A stretch of DNA of 64,000 bases from Rhizobium phaseoli (GCF_003985125.1 NZ_ML133567.1:124001-188000), one strand, 5' to 3'. Shown: positions 10,980-20,805, counted from the first letter of the stretch. The notes: generated by a model not told the origin, from the sequence alone. Numbers and translations are program-made.

Positions 10980-11369
10980 TTATGTCTGGAGGAAGCCGAA
11001 AACATACAGCAGCGGCAGTGCCGCGATACTCACCTGTACAACCAGAAGTAAATAGTTGAGATACGTACTCCCCTTATCTGACAGGATGGAGACGATGCGG
11101 GCGAACGCGGCCATGGCGAACGCCGCGCCGAAGGCCGTATAAATCAGCGGCTGAGCCAGCACGACGGCAGCGAGGCCAAGACCGAGATAGAAGCCGCCCA
11201 TCGACCGGAGCTCGCTGAAACCTTCAGGCCGCTCGCCGCACGGCGCCAGGCCGAAGACCCGCATCGCAAGACCGGGCGCAAACATGATGACGAAGCCGGC
11301 AAAGGCCGTGAAGGCGGCTGCGCCGAAGGCAAGCTGCTCACCAAATTCCGTCGGAAATTCAAATTCCAT
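10980..11369 (-). CDS. DUF4345-type small membrane protein
   Basis: A 129-residue protein with four hydrophobic segments (about residues 15-33, 55-75, 80-95, 102-127). Motifs such as ELRSMGGFYLGLGLA resemble the DUF4345 family, small four-helix inner-membrane proteins of unknown role. It sits between priA and atpH on the same strand with 259 bases before atpH, so it is probably its own unit or the tail of the priA transcript. Confidence 0.75.
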   Translation of the reverse strand: MEFEFPTEFGEQLAFGAAAFTAFAGFVIMFAPGLAMRVFGLAPCGERPEGFSELRSMGGFYLGLGLAAVVLAQPLIYTAFGAAFAMAAFARIVSILSDKGSTYLNYLLLVVQVSIAALPLLYVFGFLQT

Positions 11370-11448
11370 GCCTCGACCCCAAATGATCCGCTGATTCTGC
11401 GTTTATGCCATGATCGGCCGCATCCGGAAACGCAGCGCGCGGAACGAT

Positions 11449-13665
11449 CTACAGAAAGCTCTGCGGATCGATATCGAGCTGCACCTGCACCGATCCGCGC
11501 TCCTTCGGCGATTGCGACAGCATCGCCCGCAGGAAGCCCTGCATGTCGGAATTGCGCCGTCCGTGCACCAGAAGCCGGAAGCGGTGGCGGCCACGCACCA
11601 GCGCCAGCGGCGCCTCCGCCGGGCCGAGCACCGAGATGCCGGACACCTGGGGTGCGGCGTTGCGCATGCCGCGCGCATGGTTTTCGGCGTCGTGACGGGT
11701 TTCGGCCGAGACGATGATCGAGGCCAGCCGGCCGAAGGGCGGCAGCGCCGCGCGTTCGCGCTCGGTGATCTCACGCTCGTAAAAGGCATCGGAATCGCCT
11801 GATACAATCGCCTGCATCACGGGATGCTGCGGCTGGTAGGTCTGCAGCAGCCCATGGCTCTTGAGCCCGGTGCGCCCGGCCCGGCCGGTCACCTGCGACA
11901 GAAGCTGGAAGGTGCGTTCGGCGGCACGCGGGTCGCCATTGGCGAGGCCGAGATCGGCGTCGATGATGCCGACCAGCGTCATCAGCGGAAAATTATGGCC
12001 CTTGGCGACGAGCTGGGTGCCGATGACGATATCGGCCTCGCCCTTGGCGATGGCGTCGAGTTCCAGCCGCAGCCGCTTCACCCCACCCATGATATCCGAG
12101 GAAAGGACGATCGTCCGCGCCTCCGGGAAATGTCGCTCCACCTCTTCGGCGATCCGTTCGACGCCAGGCCCGCAGGCAACGAGATGGTCGAGCGTGCCGC
12201 ATTCCGGGCATGCTTCTGGCGTGCGCTCGGCATGACCGCATTGATGACACTGCAGCTGCTTGCGGAAGCGATGCTCGACCAGCCAGCTCGAACATTGCGG
12301 GCATTGGAAGCGGTGGCCGCAGACACGGCAGAGCGTCAGCGGCGCATAACCACGCCGGTTGAGAAACAGCAGCGCCTGTTCGCGCCCCTCCACCGTCTTG
12401 CCGATCGCCCGGATCAGCACCGGCGACAGGAAGCCGCCGCGCTCCGGCGCGTGCCTGCGCATGTCGATGAGATGCAGGTCCGGCAGCGCCGCATCGCCGA
12501 AACGCGTCGGCAGGTGGACGGTGCTGTAGCGCCCGCTTTGCCCGTTGACCTGGCTCTCGACCGATGGTGTCGCCGACACCAGGACAACGGGAAAATCACC
12601 GATGCGGCCGCGCACCACGGCCATGTCACGGGCATTGTAGAAGACGCGATCTTCCTGCTTGTAGGCAGGGTCATGCTCCTCGTCGACGATGATGAGGCCG
12701 AGATCCTCGAAAGGCAGGAAGAGCGCCGAGCGGGCGCCGGCCACGACGCGCACTTCACCGGTCACCGCCTGGCGCCAGACTTTTTCACGCATGCGCGGCG
12801 CCAGATCGGAATGCCATTCGGCCGGTTTTGCCCCGAAGCGGTCCTGAAAACGCTCCATGAAACTGGCCGTCAGCGCGATCTCCGGCAGCAGGATCAGCAC
12901 CTGCCTGCCACGTTTCAGCGTCTCGGCGATCGCCTCGAAATAGACCTCGGTCTTGCCGGAGCCGGTGACGCCGTCGATCAGCGATACGGCAAATTCGCCC
13001 TTACGAACGTCGGCGACGAGCTCCGCGGCCGCCTCTTTCTGCGGCCCTTCGAGATGTGCGGCGGCAAAATCGGGATCGGGCACCGCCACCACCGGCGGCG
13101 GCGGCAGGAATATCGTCTCGAAGATGCCCAGCGTGACCAGCCCGTCGACGACGCTGGTCGAAACACCCGCCGCATGCGCCAGGCCGCTGCGCGTCCAGGA
13201 CAAGCCGTCGGAAGCGGTCTCGAGCACGCGCGCCCGCGCCGGTGTCAGTCGCTCCGGTACGCCGCCGACGAACTTCAGCCCCTCGACCATCGGCTCGGGC
13301 TCGAAGGCGTTCGGTGCCCTCAGCGCCATGCGTGCGACGAGGCCGGGTGGGGAGAGCGTATAGGCCGCCACCCAGTCGATGAAATCCCGCATCTCCCTGG
13401 AAAGCGGCGGGCAGTCGAAGACATGGCTGATCGGACGGAGCTTCTTCGGATCGACGCCATCCTCGCCGCCATCCCAGACAACGCCGATCACCTGTCGCGG
13501 TCCAAGCGGCACCTGCACGACCGAGCCGGGCTCGACCGCCATGCCCTCCGGCACCGAGTAGGAATAGGGTTTCGGCGCCGGCATCGGCACCAGCACCGGA
13601 ACCGTTCGGTTCAGGGGCGGTGCTTCCAACAGCGCGCCAAAGAGATCGGACGAATCTGTGCTCAT
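11449..13665 (-). CDS. priA: Primosomal protein N' (replication restart helicase PriA)
   Basis: A 738-residue 3'-5' DNA helicase that binds abandoned forks and reloads the replisome. In order: N-terminal DNA-binding domain, Walker A GVTGSGKTEVYFE, DEEHD box, SATPS motif, the zinc region with paired cysteines (CRVCGHRFQCPQC, CHQCGHAERTPEACPECG), and the late helicase motifs GTQLVAKGHNFP and QVTGRAGR. ATG 13665 (MSTDSSDLFG) is chosen; the upstream 71 codons open in this frame are not PriA-like. It is divergent from the dapA-like gene. Confidence 0.96.
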   Translation of the reverse strand: MSTDSSDLFGALLEAPPLNRTVPVLVPMPAPKPYSYSVPEGMAVEPGSVVQVPLGPRQVIGVVWDGGEDGVDPKKLRPISHVFDCPPLSREMRDFIDWVAAYTLSPPGLVARMALRAPNAFEPEPMVEGLKFVGGVPERLTPARARVLETASDGLSWTRSGLAHAAGVSTSVVDGLVTLGIFETIFLPPPPVVAVPDPDFAAAHLEGPQKEAAAELVADVRKGEFAVSLIDGVTGSGKTEVYFEAIAETLKRGRQVLILLPEIALTASFMERFQDRFGAKPAEWHSDLAPRMREKVWRQAVTGEVRVVAGARSALFLPFEDLGLIIVDEEHDPAYKQEDRVFYNARDMAVVRGRIGDFPVVLVSATPSVESQVNGQSGRYSTVHLPTRFGDAALPDLHLIDMRRHAPERGGFLSPVLIRAIGKTVEGREQALLFLNRRGYAPLTLCRVCGHRFQCPQCSSWLVEHRFRKQLQCHQCGHAERTPEACPECGTLDHLVACGPGVERIAEEVERHFPEARTIVLSSDIMGGVKRLRLELDAIAKGEADIVIGTQLVAKGHNFPLMTLVGIIDADLGLANGDPRAAERTFQLLSQVTGRAGRTGLKSHGLLQTYQPQHPVMQAIVSGDSDAFYEREITERERAALPPFGRLASIIVSAETRHDAENHARGMRNAAPQVSGISVLGPAEAPLALVRGRHRFRLLVHGRRNSDMQGFLRAMLSQSPKERGSVQVQLDIDPQSFL

Positions 13666-13852
13666 CGGGCGAGACCATGCCCGCAAATCGACGGAATTGA
13701 AACCGCAAAGACGAGGGCGCCGCATCGGGCAGAAATGCGGATGACGAGGCTTTGCCGAGATTGGCAACACCCTCACGAAATGGTTGCTCGGCAAGCGATT
13801 GGCCGCATAGATTGCCTGAAGATGTATTCGACCGCTGAATCGGAGCGCAGGA

Positions 13853-14786
13853 ATGGCCAGACTGACCGCGGATGCCAAGGGCGTCTATGTGATGCGCCGT
13901 AACTCCCTTTGCCGATAACGGCGCGCTCGATCTCGAAAGTATCGACAGGATGGTCGATTTCTACGAGGGCGCCGGCGTCACCGGCCTGACGGTGCTTGGC
14001 CAACTCGGCGAGGCCCCGAAGCTGACCGCCGAAGAATCGCGCGCCGTGGTCGAACGCGTGTTGCAGCGGCTTGACGGGCGTCTGCCGGTGGTGGTCGGTG
14101 TATCGGCGCCCGGACTTGCCCCGATGCGTGAGCTTGCCGAAACCGTCATCGGCGAAGGTGCTGCCGGCGTCATGGTCGCGCCGCCCTGGACCGTCAAGAC
14201 CGACGACCAGGTGTTCGCCTTCTACCAGTTGGTCGGTGAAGCCCTGGGCGATACGCCTTTCGTGCTGCAGGACTATCCCCTTACCACCAATGTGACGATC
14301 GCGCCCGCCGTCATCGAGCGCATCGTCAGGGAGGTGGCGAGCTGCGTCATGCTCAAGCATGAGGATTGGCCGGGCCTGTCGAAAATCACGGCGCTGCGCG
14401 CCGCCAGCGACACAGGCGGCATGCGGCGTATCTCCATCCTCTGCGGCAATGGCGGACTTTTCCTGCCCGAAGAAATGGGCCGCGGCGCCGATGGCGCCAT
14501 GACCGGCTTTTGTTATCCGGAAATGATGGTCGGCGTCGTCGCGGCTTATGCGGCCGGAAATCCCGATCGCGCCCATGAGATCTTCGATGCCTACCTGCCG
14601 CTCGCCCGCTATGAACAGCAGCAGGGCATCGGGCTCGCCTGCCGCAAATATGTCCTCGCCAAGCGCGGCGTCATCAAGTCGGCCGCCTTGCGCAAACCGG
14701 GCGCCAGGCTTTCGGCGCTCGACATCGCCGATATCGAGCGGCTTTTGGCTCGCCAGGCCATCCGCCTCAAGGAGATCGAGGCATGA
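13853..14786 (+). pseudogene. DapA-family lyase/synthase with a one-base frameshift near its start
   Basis: The protein is a dihydrodipicolinate synthase/N-acetylneuraminate lyase family TIM barrel: a Schiff-base lysine in CVMLKHEDWPG, a tyrosine in LQDYPLTTN and the GxxGE motif as LGQLGEAP. The natural start is ATG 13853, with GGAG seven bases before it. Reading from there gives a family N-terminus (ARLTADAKGVYV) that breaks after codon 13. Removing one G at 13894 restores V-I-A-V-T-P-F-A-D-N-G-A-L-D, exactly the expected first strand, and joins the downstream frame. Without correction only an internal ATG at 13950 can open the frame, giving 278 residues that lack strand one. Either the gene is disabled or the base is a sequence error. 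Its stop overlaps the next gene by ATGA. Confidence 0.85.
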
Positions 14787-16408
14787 CGCCGGACAGGAAT
14801 TTCGATTTCATCATAGCAGGCGGCGGATCGGCGGCCTGTGTTGCCGCCATGCGGCTGGTGCGTGACTTTGGTTTTTCGGTGCTCGTCATCGAGCGCGGAC
14901 CGCGCGACACGGCAAGGCTGATGGCCTTCCCCGCCGGCTATATGAAATATCTCGCCCGCGACGATTTTCTCGAGATGCACCATACGGTGCCGCAATCACA
15001 GCTCGGTGGGCGCGGACCGATCGTGCCCGTTGCAAAGGCTCTCGGCGGCGGCAGCGCCGTCAACGCCATGGTCTATATGCGTGGCCAGAAGGAGGATTAT
15101 GACGGCTGGGCCGCCTATCTCGGCAATGAGGGTGAATGGTCTTACGAAGACATGCTGCCGCATTTCAAGGGTCTCGAGGCCAATAGCCGCTTCAACGACC
15201 GGTACCACGGCATATCAGGCAGTCTGCGTGTTTCCGAACCGCGCCACATCTCCGATACGACGGAGGATTTCATTTTGGCGGCACAGGGGCTTGGTCATCC
15301 CTATAATCCCGATTTCAACGGCGCGCGGCAGAACGGCGTCGGCATAATGCAGCATACTTTCGCGCCATGGGGCCGGCGCATAGAGCGATCGGATGCCAAA
15401 AAGGCGTTTCTCGATCCGCTTGCAGGCGACACCAGGCTGGAGATCGTCACGCAGGCTCGCGTCGATCGCATTCTGATCGAGAACGGGCGGGCCGTCGGCG
15501 TCATTTATACCAGCAACGGCGAAAGCCGCAGAGCCCTGGCCGGACGCGAGGTGCTCATCGCGGCCGGTACCTACAACAGCGCCAAGCTGATGATGCTTTC
15601 CGGCATCGGCCCGGCCGACCACCTTCGCGAACACGGCATCGCCGTTGCCGCCGATCTTTCCGGTGTCGGTGCCAATCTCCAGGATCACCACGAAGTTCCG
15701 GTCATCGCCTCGACGAAATCGAAATCCGGCTATTTCGGCCAGGATCGCGGCTGGCCGATGATCCGCAACGGCCTGCAATATCTGCTGTTCAATTCCGGCC
15801 CCGTCACCACGACGGGCATCGAATCCTGCCTCTTCTATGATCCCGATGGCGGCGACCGTCCGACGATCCAGCTGTATTGCGCGCCGATCGTTTATCTCGA
15901 CCGCGACGTCTCGTCGGCAAAGCCGACCTATGGGGTCACCTTCACCTCCTGCCTGCTGCGGCCGAAGGCGCGCGGCAGCGTCAGGCTGCGCTCGGCAAAC
16001 CCTGCTGAACAGCCGCTGGTCGATTGCAATTTCTTCGGCGATCCCGACGACCTCCGCCTGACGCTCGCCTCGCTGAAGACGGCGCGCCGGCTCCTTGAGA
16101 CGGAACCTTTCAAGAGCAAGATCGCCGAGGAGATCCTGCCGGGACGATTGCTTCAGGATGAGGCCTCACTGGTCAAATTCGCCGGCCAGACGGTCAAGAC
16201 CAACTACCATCCGTCCGGCAGCCTGAGGATGGGGCCGGCAGCCGATCCCATGTCGGTGGTCGACGGCAGGCTGAGGGTGCGCGGCGTCGACGGGCTGAGG
16301 GTGATCGATTGCTCGATCATTCCCTTTATACCGTCAGGCAACACCAATGCACCGGCGATGGCGATCGGATCGAAGGCGGCAAGCATGATTGCCGAGGATC
16401 ACCAATGA
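14783..16408 (+). CDS. GMC family FAD-dependent oxidoreductase (choline dehydrogenase-like)
   Basis: A 541-residue flavoprotein of the glucose-methanol-choline family. It shows the FAD-binding GGGSAACVAAMRL motif at the N-terminus, VAKALGGGSAVNAMVYMRG (GMC signature 1), LSGIGPADHL (signature 2), and near the end NYHPSGSLRMGP with the catalytic histidine, then NTNAPAMAIGSKAASMI. Such enzymes oxidise an alcohol to an aldehyde or ketone. The start overlaps the stop of the dapA-like gene, so the two probably act on the same compound: an aldolase/dehydratase partner with an alcohol dehydrogenase suggests catabolism of a sugar acid or polyol. The substrate is unknown. Length is normal for the family. 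Confidence 0.9.
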   Translation: MTPDRNFDFIIAGGGSAACVAAMRLVRDFGFSVLVIERGPRDTARLMAFPAGYMKYLARDDFLEMHHTVPQSQLGGRGPIVPVAKALGGGSAVNAMVYMRGQKEDYDGWAAYLGNEGEWSYEDMLPHFKGLEANSRFNDRYHGISGSLRVSEPRHISDTTEDFILAAQGLGHPYNPDFNGARQNGVGIMQHTFAPWGRRIERSDAKKAFLDPLAGDTRLEIVTQARVDRILIENGRAVGVIYTSNGESRRALAGREVLIAAGTYNSAKLMMLSGIGPADHLREHGIAVAADLSGVGANLQDHHEVPVIASTKSKSGYFGQDRGWPMIRNGLQYLLFNSGPVTTTGIESCLFYDPDGGDRPTIQLYCAPIVYLDRDVSSAKPTYGVTFTSCLLRPKARGSVRLRSANPAEQPLVDCNFFGDPDDLRLTLASLKTARRLLETEPFKSKIAEEILPGRLLQDEASLVKFAGQTVKTNYHPSGSLRMGPAADPMSVVDGRLRVRGVDGLRVIDCSIIPFIPSGNTNAPAMAIGSKAASMIAEDHQ

Positions 16409-16429
16409 TGCGGCGGCGACTTCGCCCCG

Positions 16430-16909
16430 CTACCTGACCGTGTCATCCGACCCCAGGCCATTTCGGCAAGCTCCAGGAAGCTCGAGAATGTGGCTGTAGC
16501 AATCCTGCCCGACGGGCTGAAATCCGAGCGACTCCCAGAATTTCGCCGCCCCGTCGTTTCCCGCATGGACGGTCACGAAACTGCGGAAGCGCCGAGCGTG
16601 CTCCAGCAAAGCCAGCGCCAGCATATGGCCGACGCCGCGACCGCGCATGTCAGGACGAACGTAAAAGCGCCGCATCCGCAAGGCTGCCGGGATGGCCGGT
16701 TCGAGGGTCATACCCCCGATACCCACGAGTGCCTCGTCCACAAAAGCACCAAGCAGCCTTTCGCCGTCACGCGCAAACCTGTTGTCGCCAGCCGACCATT
16801 CATCGACGAGACGGGCAACATGGAAATGGCCTTCCTGCCGGGCTTCGCGCGCAAGCCACGTGATCTGACCGGGCAATTCATCGCGGAGAATGCGGATATC
16901 GGTTGTCAT
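16430..16909 (-). CDS. GNAT family N-acetyltransferase
   Basis: A 159-residue acetyltransferase of the GNAT fold. The acetyl-CoA loop is RRFYVRPDMRGRGVGHMLA (R/Q-x-x-G-x-G/A as RGRGVG) around residues 78-96, and AAKFWESLGFQPVG is the usual last helix and strand. The start is taken at ATG 16909 (MTTDIRIL), because residues upstream in frame do not fit the fold. It converges on the GMC gene with a 21-base gap and follows the PlsC-type gene on the same strand. The substrate is unknown. Confidence 0.8.
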   Translation of the reverse strand: MTTDIRILRDELPGQITWLAREARQEGHFHVARLVDEWSAGDNRFARDGERLLGAFVDEALVGIGGMTLEPAIPAALRMRRFYVRPDMRGRGVGHMLALALLEHARRFRSFVTVHAGNDGAAKFWESLGFQPVGQDCYSHILELPGACRNGLGSDDTVR

Positions 16910-16925
16910 GGCGATGCCAACGCAT

Positions 16926-17876
16926 CTAGACCGCAGGTACTGGAATCTCGCGCGGCAACGCCGCGGCCGGCATGCCGACCGGCACGAAGGTGACATCGCC
17001 GTCGCTGGCCAGATCATACAACGTATGTTTCTCCAGCGCCTTCGTCACCTCGTTGAGATCTCCGTCGAGATGCTCGGCGGGGATGAGGTTGCCGATGACG
17101 AAATCGAAACGGTCGCCGCATTTGTTCAACAGTTCATGAAAGACAGTCATGTCGCGCAGTTCCGTGGACCACTTCGCCAGCCAGTAGAACAGGCCGGAAT
17201 TGCGCGCCGTCATGTGGACGGGAAGGATCGGCAGATTGTATTTGCGCGCCAGTCCGACAGCCGACGTCTTCCATGGGCGTTCGTTCAGCCGGCCGTTCGC
17301 CCAATAGGCGATACGGCCTGATGGAAAGAGCACCGTGGCCTTGCCTTCCCTCACCGCGTGGTTGGTCAATTGCAGCGTCTCACGCGCCTTGAGTTTGCTC
17401 TTGTGCTCCTCCCGCCACTCGACCGGGATAACCATCTCGGCGAAACGCGGATTGACGCGGATCGCATCGCGATTGGCAAAAAACATCATATCGGGCCGGC
17501 GCGTCTTCAGCAGGTCGAATACGGCGACACCGTCGGCAATGCCGGTCGGATGGTTGCTGACGAGGATGAAGCCGCCAGTCTCCGGGATGCGCTCGCCATT
17601 GGCGATGCCGATATCGAGCTTCAGCACGCTGCTCAGATATTCGAACGACTGGAAGCCCGGCATCTTGGCGACCGCATTGGCGAATTCGATCGCCTTGTTA
17701 TAGCGCAGAAGGGTGTAGAGGAACGGCCGCATGACCGGCCAGAGCGGATGTTTCACGATCCTCTGGCCGCGTTCGGCAATCAGCGTGTCGACGATATGAC
17801 CCGGCTTTCCCTGTGAAACGAGAGCGATCGCTTCCGCGAGTTGTCCGAAAGCCGTCATGGAGTCACGCCGTGCCAT
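16926..17876 (-). CDS. PlsC-type lysophospholipid acyltransferase family protein
   Basis: A 316-residue protein with the acyltransferase box NHPTGIAD (H-x4-D) near residue 110 and a later LFPSGRIAYW block corresponding to the FPEGTRS motif, here with S-G-R. These features belong to glycerol-phosphate/lysophosphatidate acyltransferases that add a fatty acid to a lysolipid on the inner membrane. The changed second motif (SGR instead of EGT) hints at a specialised subgroup. Rhizobia carry several such enzymes for phosphatidate and ornithine lipid synthesis; which one this is cannot be settled by reading. It is divergent from xerC. Confidence 0.82.
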   Translation of the reverse strand: MARRDSMTAFGQLAEAIALVSQGKPGHIVDTLIAERGQRIVKHPLWPVMRPFLYTLLRYNKAIEFANAVAKMPGFQSFEYLSSVLKLDIGIANGERIPETGGFILVSNHPTGIADGVAVFDLLKTRRPDMMFFANRDAIRVNPRFAEMVIPVEWREEHKSKLKARETLQLTNHAVREGKATVLFPSGRIAYWANGRLNERPWKTSAVGLARKYNLPILPVHMTARNSGLFYWLAKWSTELRDMTVFHELLNKCGDRFDFVIGNLIPAEHLDGDLNEVTKALEKHTLYDLASDGDVTFVPVGMPAAALPREIPVPAV

Positions 17877-18015
17877 GAAAGATCCTGTCTCTGGGCTATA
17901 AGCTATCGCAGTGGAATATGATCTAAGGATGACAAAGGCTTGGCCGGCATTAGCAATTCCATAACCGTTCCTGTTTCAAATTGGCGGACTTGAAGGCAAA
18001 TTCAAGGCCAGCGAC

Positions 18016-18951
18016 GTGAACGAACTGCTTGTTATCGCCGATCCGCGCCTGATGGCGGAAAGGGCCGCCTGGCTCGAAAATCTCGCCCGGGAACGTCGTC
18101 TTTCCGAGCATACGCTGGACGCTTATGAGCGCGACACCCGCCAGTTCCTGACCTTCCTGACCGGCCACCTCGCCGGCCCGGTGACCCTCAGTGATATAAG
18201 GGAATTGCGCCCCGCCGACTTCCGCGCCTTCCTTGCCGCACGGCGCAAGCAAGGCTCCGGCGCCCGTTCGCTCGGGCGCAACCTGGCCGGCCTTCGCTCG
18301 CTGTTGCGCCATCTCGAAAAGAAGGGCCTGGTCAATGCCGCGGGTGCTGCCGCGATCCGCTCGCCGAAACAGCCGAAATCGCTTCCCAAGCCGCTGTCGG
18401 ACACGCAGGCGATCACCGTCGTCAGCAACGAGGCCCAGCTCCACGACGAGCCTTGGATCGCCGCGCGCGATGCGGCGGTCATGACGCTGCTCTACGGCTG
18501 CGGCCTGCGCATCTCCGAGGCGCTGGATCTCGTTCCTGCAGACCTGCCGAAGGGCGCTGCGACGCTGCGCATCACCGGTAAGGGCAACAAGACGCGGCTG
18601 GTGCCGCTGCTGCCCGTGGTTTTCGAGGCGGTCGAGAAATATCGCGCGCTCTGCCCCTATCATCTTGAAAACGACGCGCCGCTGTTTCGCGGCGCCCGCG
18701 GCGGCAAGCTGCAGGCGGCGATCATCCAGCGCTCCATGCAGAAGCTGCGCAGCGCCTTCGGCCTGCCGGAGACGGCAACACCCCACGCGCTTCGCCACTC
18801 CTTCGCCACCCACCTGCTTGCCGGCGGCGGCGATCTGCGCACCATCCAGGAGCTGCTCGGCCATGCCAGCCTTTCGACGACGCAGGTCTATACCGGCGTC
18901 GATGCGTCGCGCCTGCTCGAGGTGTATGATCGGGCCCATCCGCGCGCCTGA
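18016..18951 (+). CDS. xerC: Tyrosine recombinase XerC
   Basis: A 311-residue site-specific recombinase that, with XerD, resolves chromosome dimers at dif. The N-terminal SAM-like domain (ERRLSEHTLDAYERDTRQF) is followed by the catalytic domain with R in CGLRISEAL, K in GKGNKT, H-R in HALRHSFATHLL, H in LGHASLS and Y in TTQVYT. All catalytic residues are present. The start is a GTG at 18016; the frame has no good ATG nearby. It is a core gene with no sign of being an element's integrase. Confidence 0.93.
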   Translation: MNELLVIADPRLMAERAAWLENLARERRLSEHTLDAYERDTRQFLTFLTGHLAGPVTLSDIRELRPADFRAFLAARRKQGSGARSLGRNLAGLRSLLRHLEKKGLVNAAGAAAIRSPKQPKSLPKPLSDTQAITVVSNEAQLHDEPWIAARDAAVMTLLYGCGLRISEALDLVPADLPKGAATLRITGKGNKTRLVPLLPVVFEAVEKYRALCPYHLENDAPLFRGARGGKLQAAIIQRSMQKLRSAFGLPETATPHALRHSFATHLLAGGGDLRTIQELLGHASLSTTQVYTGVDASRLLEVYDRAHPRA

Positions 18952-19110
18952 GGCATGCCTGTGGCGGCGGCACGCAGCTCATCGGCAAGCTCAGCCCATG
19001 AATTCGACGGAATGCGATGCGCTAAGTTTTCGTTAACGCATTCTCTTAAAGGATTGTGCGCAAGCCGAGCGTAGAGCATGAAGCATAAGGCATATGACCG
19101 GAACATCATC

Positions 19111-20187
19111 ATGACGACATCAATCGGCCGCCGGACCTCTTTCCTCGCAGCATCCGGCAACCTGCTGCTCTGGTTGATTGCAGCCTTCCACATGCTGCTT
19201 CTTGCGGCGCTGTTTATCGCGCTTCTGGCGGCGCGGCCGGCGTCGGCCGAAGACGGGGCCTGCACCGGCCGCAATCTGATGATCGACCTGCAGCAGAGCG
19301 ACCCCACGCGGTACGCCGAGGCGGTCAAGGAAGCCGAGGCGGTGCCGAACGGCAAGGGCATCTTCTGGAAGATCGAAAAAGCAGGACTTGCGCCGTCATG
19401 GCTGCTCGGCAGCATGCATGTCACCGATCCGCGGGTGCTGGCCCTGCCGCCGCGCGCCCAGGCAGCCCACGACGCCGCCGATACGATCATCATCGAATCC
19501 GACGAGATCCTCGACGAACGCAAGGCGACCGCCGCCCTGCTGGCGCGGCCGGAGCTGACGATGTTCACCGACGGCACGACGATCGACAAGCTCCTGTCTG
19601 CCGAAGATTACAAGCGGCTGGAAGCCGGCCTCAAGCAACGCGGCATCCCGCTCAGCGCCGTCTCCCGTATGCGGCCATGGATGATCTCGAGCGCCGTCGC
19701 GCTCCCGGCCTGCGAACTCGCCCGCAAGGCCAAGGGCGTGCAGTTTCTCGACCAGAAGATCGCCACCGACGCCGTTGCTCAGGGCAAGCAGGTCAAGGGG
19801 CTGGAGACCCTTGCCGAACAGATCCAGGCCATGGCCGACCTGCCGGTCGAATTCCATATGAAGTCGCTGATCGAGACGCTGGAACTCGGCGACAAGATGA
19901 GCGACGTCGTCGAAACGATGACCGATCTCTACCTCTCCGGCGATATCGGCATGACAATGCCGATGCTGAAGACCGTGACGCCGACGAATGAAGACGAGGC
20001 CGGCGACTACGCCGCCTTCGAACAGCGCGTCATCCTCGATCGCAACAAGGTGATGGCCGAGCGCGCCGCTCCCATTCTCGACGGCGGCAACGTGTTCATG
20101 GCCGTTGGCGCCCTGCACCTGCCCGGCCAGGGCGGCGTCATCGAACTGCTGCGCAAGCAGGGTTTTACGGTGACTGTCGTAAACTGA
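19111..20187 (+). CDS. TraB/GumN family protein
   Basis: About 358 residues with an N-terminal hydrophobic stretch (ASGNLLLWLIAAFHMLLLAALFIALLAA cut here in spirit, about residues 13-42) ending in ARPASAE, a signal or anchor. The exported part has the two G-x-x-H motifs that define TraB/GumN proteins: LLGSMHVTD near the start and AVGALHLPG near the end. This fold is thought to include metal-dependent hydrolases; some members lie in xanthan gene clusters but no general function is known. ATG 19111 has a weak GGA site. An in-frame ATG at 19078 is also possible. Confidence 0.8.
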   Translation: MTTSIGRRTSFLAASGNLLLWLIAAFHMLLLAALFIALLAARPASAEDGACTGRNLMIDLQQSDPTRYAEAVKEAEAVPNGKGIFWKIEKAGLAPSWLLGSMHVTDPRVLALPPRAQAAHDAADTIIIESDEILDERKATAALLARPELTMFTDGTTIDKLLSAEDYKRLEAGLKQRGIPLSAVSRMRPWMISSAVALPACELARKAKGVQFLDQKIATDAVAQGKQVKGLETLAEQIQAMADLPVEFHMKSLIETLELGDKMSDVVETMTDLYLSGDIGMTMPMLKTVTPTNEDEAGDYAAFEQRVILDRNKVMAERAAPILDGGNVFMAVGALHLPGQGGVIELLRKQGFTVTVVN

Positions 20188-20264
20188 AGCACGTCGCCCC
20201 AATAGTCAGCCGCAATGGCAACTGGCGAGATTGATAACCTCAGTTTGCATACGTTAGATGGCGC

Positions 20265-20765
20265 TCAGCCGAGCGTCATCCGGCGCAGCACATTGCTTTT
20301 CCAATAGAACTGATGGGCAAGCGCGCCCGCGACATGCGCCGCGATCAGCGCCCAGAGAATGATCTTCAGGATATCCGCGTGCAGCGAACCCGCGGGATTG
20401 ACCCCAAAATAATAGGCGGCGATGCCCGTCAGCGGCATGGCGAAGATCAGGATATAGAGACCGGCATGCGCAAGCTTCGCCGCAAGACGGAAGATCGCCG
20501 GCTCCTCCGCGACTTCGACCGGCACGCCGTTGACGAAACGCAGCCCGAGTCTCACGACGGCGAGCAGCAGGATAGCGATACCGACATAGGCATGGATGTT
20601 GGCCGATGCAATCTGCTCCGGCGTCGGCACCTCGCCTCTGCGCATGAGCCGATGCCATATGTTCATGCCGTCAGGAAACAGCAGATTGAAGAAGATCAAA
20701 AGCGCCACCGTCCAATGAAGCGCGCGCTGGCTGAGGCTGTAACCCTTGGTGGACGGCTTTTGCAT
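20265..20765 (-). CDS. Cytochrome b561 family protein
   Basis: A 166-residue membrane protein with four hydrophobic segments and the histidines expected to hold two b haems: ALHWTVALLIFFNL, NIHAYVGIAIL, LAHAGLYILIF and AAHVAGALAHQFYW. This is the small CybB type that passes electrons from quinol within the inner membrane, for example to superoxide in the best studied case. It lies beyond the lpdA terminator on the same strand and converges with the TraB/GumN gene. Confidence 0.88.
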   Translation of the reverse strand: MQKPSTKGYSLSQRALHWTVALLIFFNLLFPDGMNIWHRLMRRGEVPTPEQIASANIHAYVGIAILLLAVVRLGLRFVNGVPVEVAEEPAIFRLAAKLAHAGLYILIFAMPLTGIAAYYFGVNPAGSLHADILKIILWALIAAHVAGALAHQFYWKSNVLRRMTLG

Positions 20766-20805
20766 TTTCTAACCTTCGTCACGTGCCGATGTCTGCGATG
20801 TGCCA

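Noticed and set aside
11824..13902. A long plus-strand open frame opposite priA
   Set aside because: PriA is unambiguous on the minus strand, and the plus-strand product has no recognisable features.
18016..18951. The tyrosine recombinase as part of an integrated element
   Set aside because: It has XerC length and motifs, lies among core genes, and no attachment-site repeats or element genes are near.
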